Assembly: GCF_040958095.1 (NCBI RefSeq)
Contig: NC_091199.1
Location: forward strand, 34,166,286 to 34,230,285
Length of the DNA stretch: 64,000 nucleotides
Direction of reading: 5' to 3'
Source of the DNA: Procambarus clarkii
Lineage: Eukaryota > Arthropoda > Malacostraca > Decapoda > Cambaridae
A program made the position numbers and the translations under genes. This document shows positions 61,047-64,000 of the stretch, in pieces (within the stretch, counting starts at the first letter, position 1; each line of letters begins with the position of its first letter). The notes under the pieces were generated by a model that did not search any database, was not told where the DNA came from, and saw nothing but the letters and a program-made list of their open reading frames with translations.

Positions 61047-63008
61047 CTGGTCCATGGTAGGAGATGGTAGGAGTAGTGTGGGTGGTGGTGTGGGTGGTGG
61101 TGGTGGAGGGTGGTGTGGGTGGTGGTGGTGGAGGGGTGGTGTGGGTGGTGGTGGTGGAGGGGTGGTGTGGGTGGTGATGGTGGGGTGGTGCTGTGGGTGG
61201 TGATGGTGGAGGGCTTGTGTGGGTGGTGGTGATGGAGGGTGGTGTGGGTGGTGGTGGTGGAGGGTGGTGTGGGTGGTGGTGGTGGAGGGTGGTGTGGGTG
61301 GTGATGGTGGGGTGGTGGTGTGGGTGGTAGTGGAGGGGTGGTGAGGGTGGTGATGGTGGAGGGTGGTGTGGGTGATGGTGGTGGTGGGTGGTGGTGGAGG
61401 GTTAGTGTGGGTGGTAGTAATAAAGAGTGGTGTGGGTGGTGGTGGTGGAGGGTGGTGTGGGTGGTGGTGGTGGAGGGTAGTGTGGGTGGTGGTGGTGGAG
61501 GGGTGGTGTGGGTGGTGGTGGTGGAGGGTGGTGTGGGTGATGGTGGAGGGTGGTGTGGGTGGCGGTGGTGGAGGGGTGGTGTGGGTGGTGGTGGTGGAGG
61601 GTGGTGTGGGTGGTGATGGTGGAGGGTGGTGTGGGTGGTGGTGGTGGAGGGTGGTGTGGGTGGTGGTGGTGGAGGGTGGTGTGGGTGGTGGTGGTGGAGG
61701 GTGGTGTGGGTGGTGTGGGTGGTGGTGGTGGAGTGGGTGGTGGTGAAGGGGTGGTGATGGTAGAGGGTGGTGTGGGTGGTGGTGGTGGAGGGTGGTGTGG
61801 GTGGTGGTGGTGGAGGGTGGTGTGGGTGGTGGTGGTGGAGGGTGGTGTGGGTGGTGGTGGTGGAGGGGTGGTGTGGGTGGTAGTGGAGGGTGGTGTGGGA
61901 GGCGGTGGTGGAGGGGTGGTGTGGGTGGTGGTGGTGGAGGGTGGTGTGGGTGGTGATGGTGGAGGGTGGTGTGGGTGGTGGTGGTGGAGGGTGGTGTGGG
62001 TGGTGGTGGTGGAGGGTGGTGTGGGTGGTGGTGGTGGAGGGTGGTGTGGGTGGTGTGGGTGGTGGTGGTGGAGGGGTGGAGTGTGTGGTGGTGGTGGAGG
62101 GTGGTGTGGGTGGTGATGGTAGAGGGTGGTGTGGGTGGTGGTGGTGGAGGGTGGTGTGGGTGGTGGTGGTGGAAGGTGGTGTGGGTGGTGGTGGTGGAGG
62201 GTGGTGTGGGTGGTAATGGAGGAGGGGTGGAGTGGTTGGTGGTGGTGGAGGGGTGGTGTGGGTGGTGATGGTGGAGGGGTGGTGTGGGTGGTGATGGTGG
62301 AGGGTGGTGTGGGTGGTGGTGGTGGAGGGTGGTGTGGGTGGTAGTGGTGGAGGGTGGTGTGGGTAGTGATGGTGGAGGGGTGGTGTGGGTGGTGATGGTG
62401 GAGGGTGGTGTGGGTGGTGGTGGTGGAGGGTGGTGTGGGTGGTGATGGTGGAGGGTGGTGTGGGTGGTGATGGTGGAGGGGTGGTGTGGGTGGTGATGGT
62501 GGAGGGGTGGTGTGGGTGGTGATGGTGGAGGGTGGTGTGGGTGGTGGTGGTGGAGGGTGGTGTGGGTGGTGATGGTGGAGGGGTGGTGTGGGTGATGGTG
62601 GTGGAGGGTGGTGTGGGTGGTGGTGGTGGAGGGGTGGTGTGGGTGGTGGTGGTGGAGGGGTGGTGTGGGTGGTGGTGGTGGAGGGGTGGTGTGGGTGGTG
62701 GTGGTGGAGGGGTGGTGTGGGTGATGGTGGTGGAGGGTGGTGTGGGTGATGGTGGTGGAGGGTGGTGTGGGTGGTGATGGTGGAGGGGTGGTGTGGGTGG
62801 TGGTGGTGGAGGGTGGTGTGGGTGGTGGTGGTGGAGGGGTGGTGTGGGTGGTGGAGGGGTGGTGTGGGTGGTGGTGGTGGAGGGTGGTGTGGGTGGTGAT
62901 TGTGGAGGGGTGGTGTGGGTGGTGGTGGTGGAGGGTGGTGGTGGAGGGTGGTGGTGGAGGGTGGTGGTAGAGGGTGGTGTGGGTGGTGATGGTGGAGGGT
63001 GGTGTGAG
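61047..63008. repeat. G/T-rich minisatellite, GGTGGTGTGGGTGGTGGTGG type
   Basis: About 2 kb of diverged 23-27-bp units, GGTGGAGGGTGGTGTGGGTG plus GTGGT or GTGAT, starting within about 20 bp of the FReD exon acceptor. The strand bias is the reverse of the CACACC array. Long proline/histidine/threonine open frames on the minus strand are repeat translations. Confidence 0.95.
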
Positions 63009-64000
63009 TAACAACAGCAGCAACAGTATCAACATCGGTACCAGCAACAGTAACAACAGCAGCACCAGCAACAATAACAACAGCATCAACAGTAACAACA
63101 GCAGCAACAAAAACAACAGCACCAAAAATAACAACAGCAGCAACAGTAACAACAGTAGCACCAGTAACAGTAACAAGAGCAGCACAAACATAAGTAAAAA
63201 CACCAGCAACAGTAACAACAACAGTAACAGTAACAACATCAGCAACAGTAGCAAAAGAAACAGTAATAACAGTAGCAAAAGTAACACCAGCAGCAGCAAC
63301 AGCAACAACAACAGCAGCAGCAATAACAGTAAAAACAGCAGCAGCAACAGTAACAACAGCAGCAACAGTATCAACAGCAGTACCAGGAACAGTAACAACA
63401 GCAGCACCAGCAACAGTAACAACAGCAGCACCAGCAACAGTAACAACAACATCAACAGTAACAATAGCAGCAACAGTAACAACAGCAGCAACAAAAACAA
63501 CAACACCAAAAATAACAACAGCAGCAACAGTAACAACAGTAACAACAGTAGCACCAGTAATAGTAACAACAGTAACAGTAACAACATCAGCAACAGTAAC
63601 AGCAGCAGCAATAATAACTACAGTAGCAATAATAACAACAGTACAACATCAGCAACAATAACAACAGCGGAAACATTAACAATAGCATTAACAGTAACAG
63701 CAGAATCAACAATAACAAGAGCAGGAACAGTAACAACAGCAGCAACAATATCAACAGCAGCAACAATAACAACAGCAGCACCTCCAGCATTAACAACAGC
63801 AGCAGCAGTAACAACAGCATCACCAGTAATAACAGCAGTACCAGCAACAACAACAACAGTAGCAGCACCAGCAAGAAAAACAACAGCTGCAGCAGCAACA
63901 GTATCACCATCAGTAACAGTAACAACAGCAGCAACAGTGACAACAGCAGCAGCAACAGTAACTACAGCTGTAGCAACAGAAACAACGGCAGAAGCACCAA
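63009..64000. repeat. (AACAGC/AACAGT)n trinucleotide-type repeat
   Basis: About 1 kb of ACAGCAGCAACAGTAACAAC-type sequence running to the window end, in frame with the G/T array only by chance. It probably lies in the next upstream FReD intron. Confidence 0.93.

Noticed and set aside
60936-63611. 891-codon leucine then proline/histidine-rich open frame
   Set aside because: It is made of (AACAGC)n and G/T minisatellite on the minus strand. Only another frame at 60925-61046 encodes a recognisable domain.

Overview
This is animal nuclear DNA, most likely from a decapod crustacean. The reasons are a fibrinogen-related host gene with introns, tRNA-headed SINEs and CR1/L2- and Jockey-type non-LTR retrotransposons of the kind I associate with crayfish, lobster and shrimp, a complete Polinton/Maverick, and a very large load of mini- and microsatellites. 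The species assignment is inference. Almost every long open frame outside 36.6-47.9 kb and 54.5-59.0 kb is a translation artefact of tandem repeats.

The one host gene I can see is on the minus strand and lies at both ends of the window. An exon at 60925-61046 encodes the middle of a fibrinogen C-terminal domain (FReD). An exon at 9220-9401 encodes its end, including the CA-Y-GGWWY-C block and a natural stop. Both have good splice sites and matching phase, so 9402-60924 reads as one intron of about 51.5 kb that holds almost everything else described here. More 5' exons should lie beyond 64000.

Layout: 1-3245, 52-bp minisatellite; 3.3-5.8 kb, decayed non-LTR fragments; 5.8-9.2 kb, 31-, 51- and 26-bp minisatellites; 9.22-9.40, terminal FReD exon; 9.5-10.6, a SINE, LINE 3' tails and (CA)n; 10.58-21.52, a 13-bp A/C-only minisatellite with higher-order repeats; 21.52-35.40, a 13.9-kb element with roughly 4-kb terminal inverted repeats and a 7-bp target duplication; 35.40-35.63, a 231-bp remnant of the 13-bp array; 35.63-48.94, a complete 13.3-kb Polinton with 0.86-kb TIRs and a 6-bp target duplication; 48.94-53.6, the array again; 53.6-54.5, SINEs and (GT)n; 54.47-about 59.1, a two-ORF CR1/L2-like LINE on the minus strand; 59.3-60.7, LINE tail and degenerate CA repeats; 60.92-61.05, FReD exon; 61.05-64.0, G/T-rich minisatellite and (AACAGC)-type repeats.

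The Polinton genes all point left and form a compact cassette: a spliced zinc-finger-headed protein-primed DNA polymerase B, packaging ATPase, chromodomain integrase, two small unknown proteins, a penton-like minor capsid candidate, a pVI/pX-like precursor with three adenain-type cleavage motifs, the major capsid protein and the adenain-like protease. Together these cover replication, integration, capsid assembly, packaging and maturation. Near-identical TIRs and mostly open frames suggest a recent insertion. The retrotransposon fragments share a 3' tail that is followed by a CA or ACAT microsatellite in most copies, and this probably seeded much of the microsatellite DNA.
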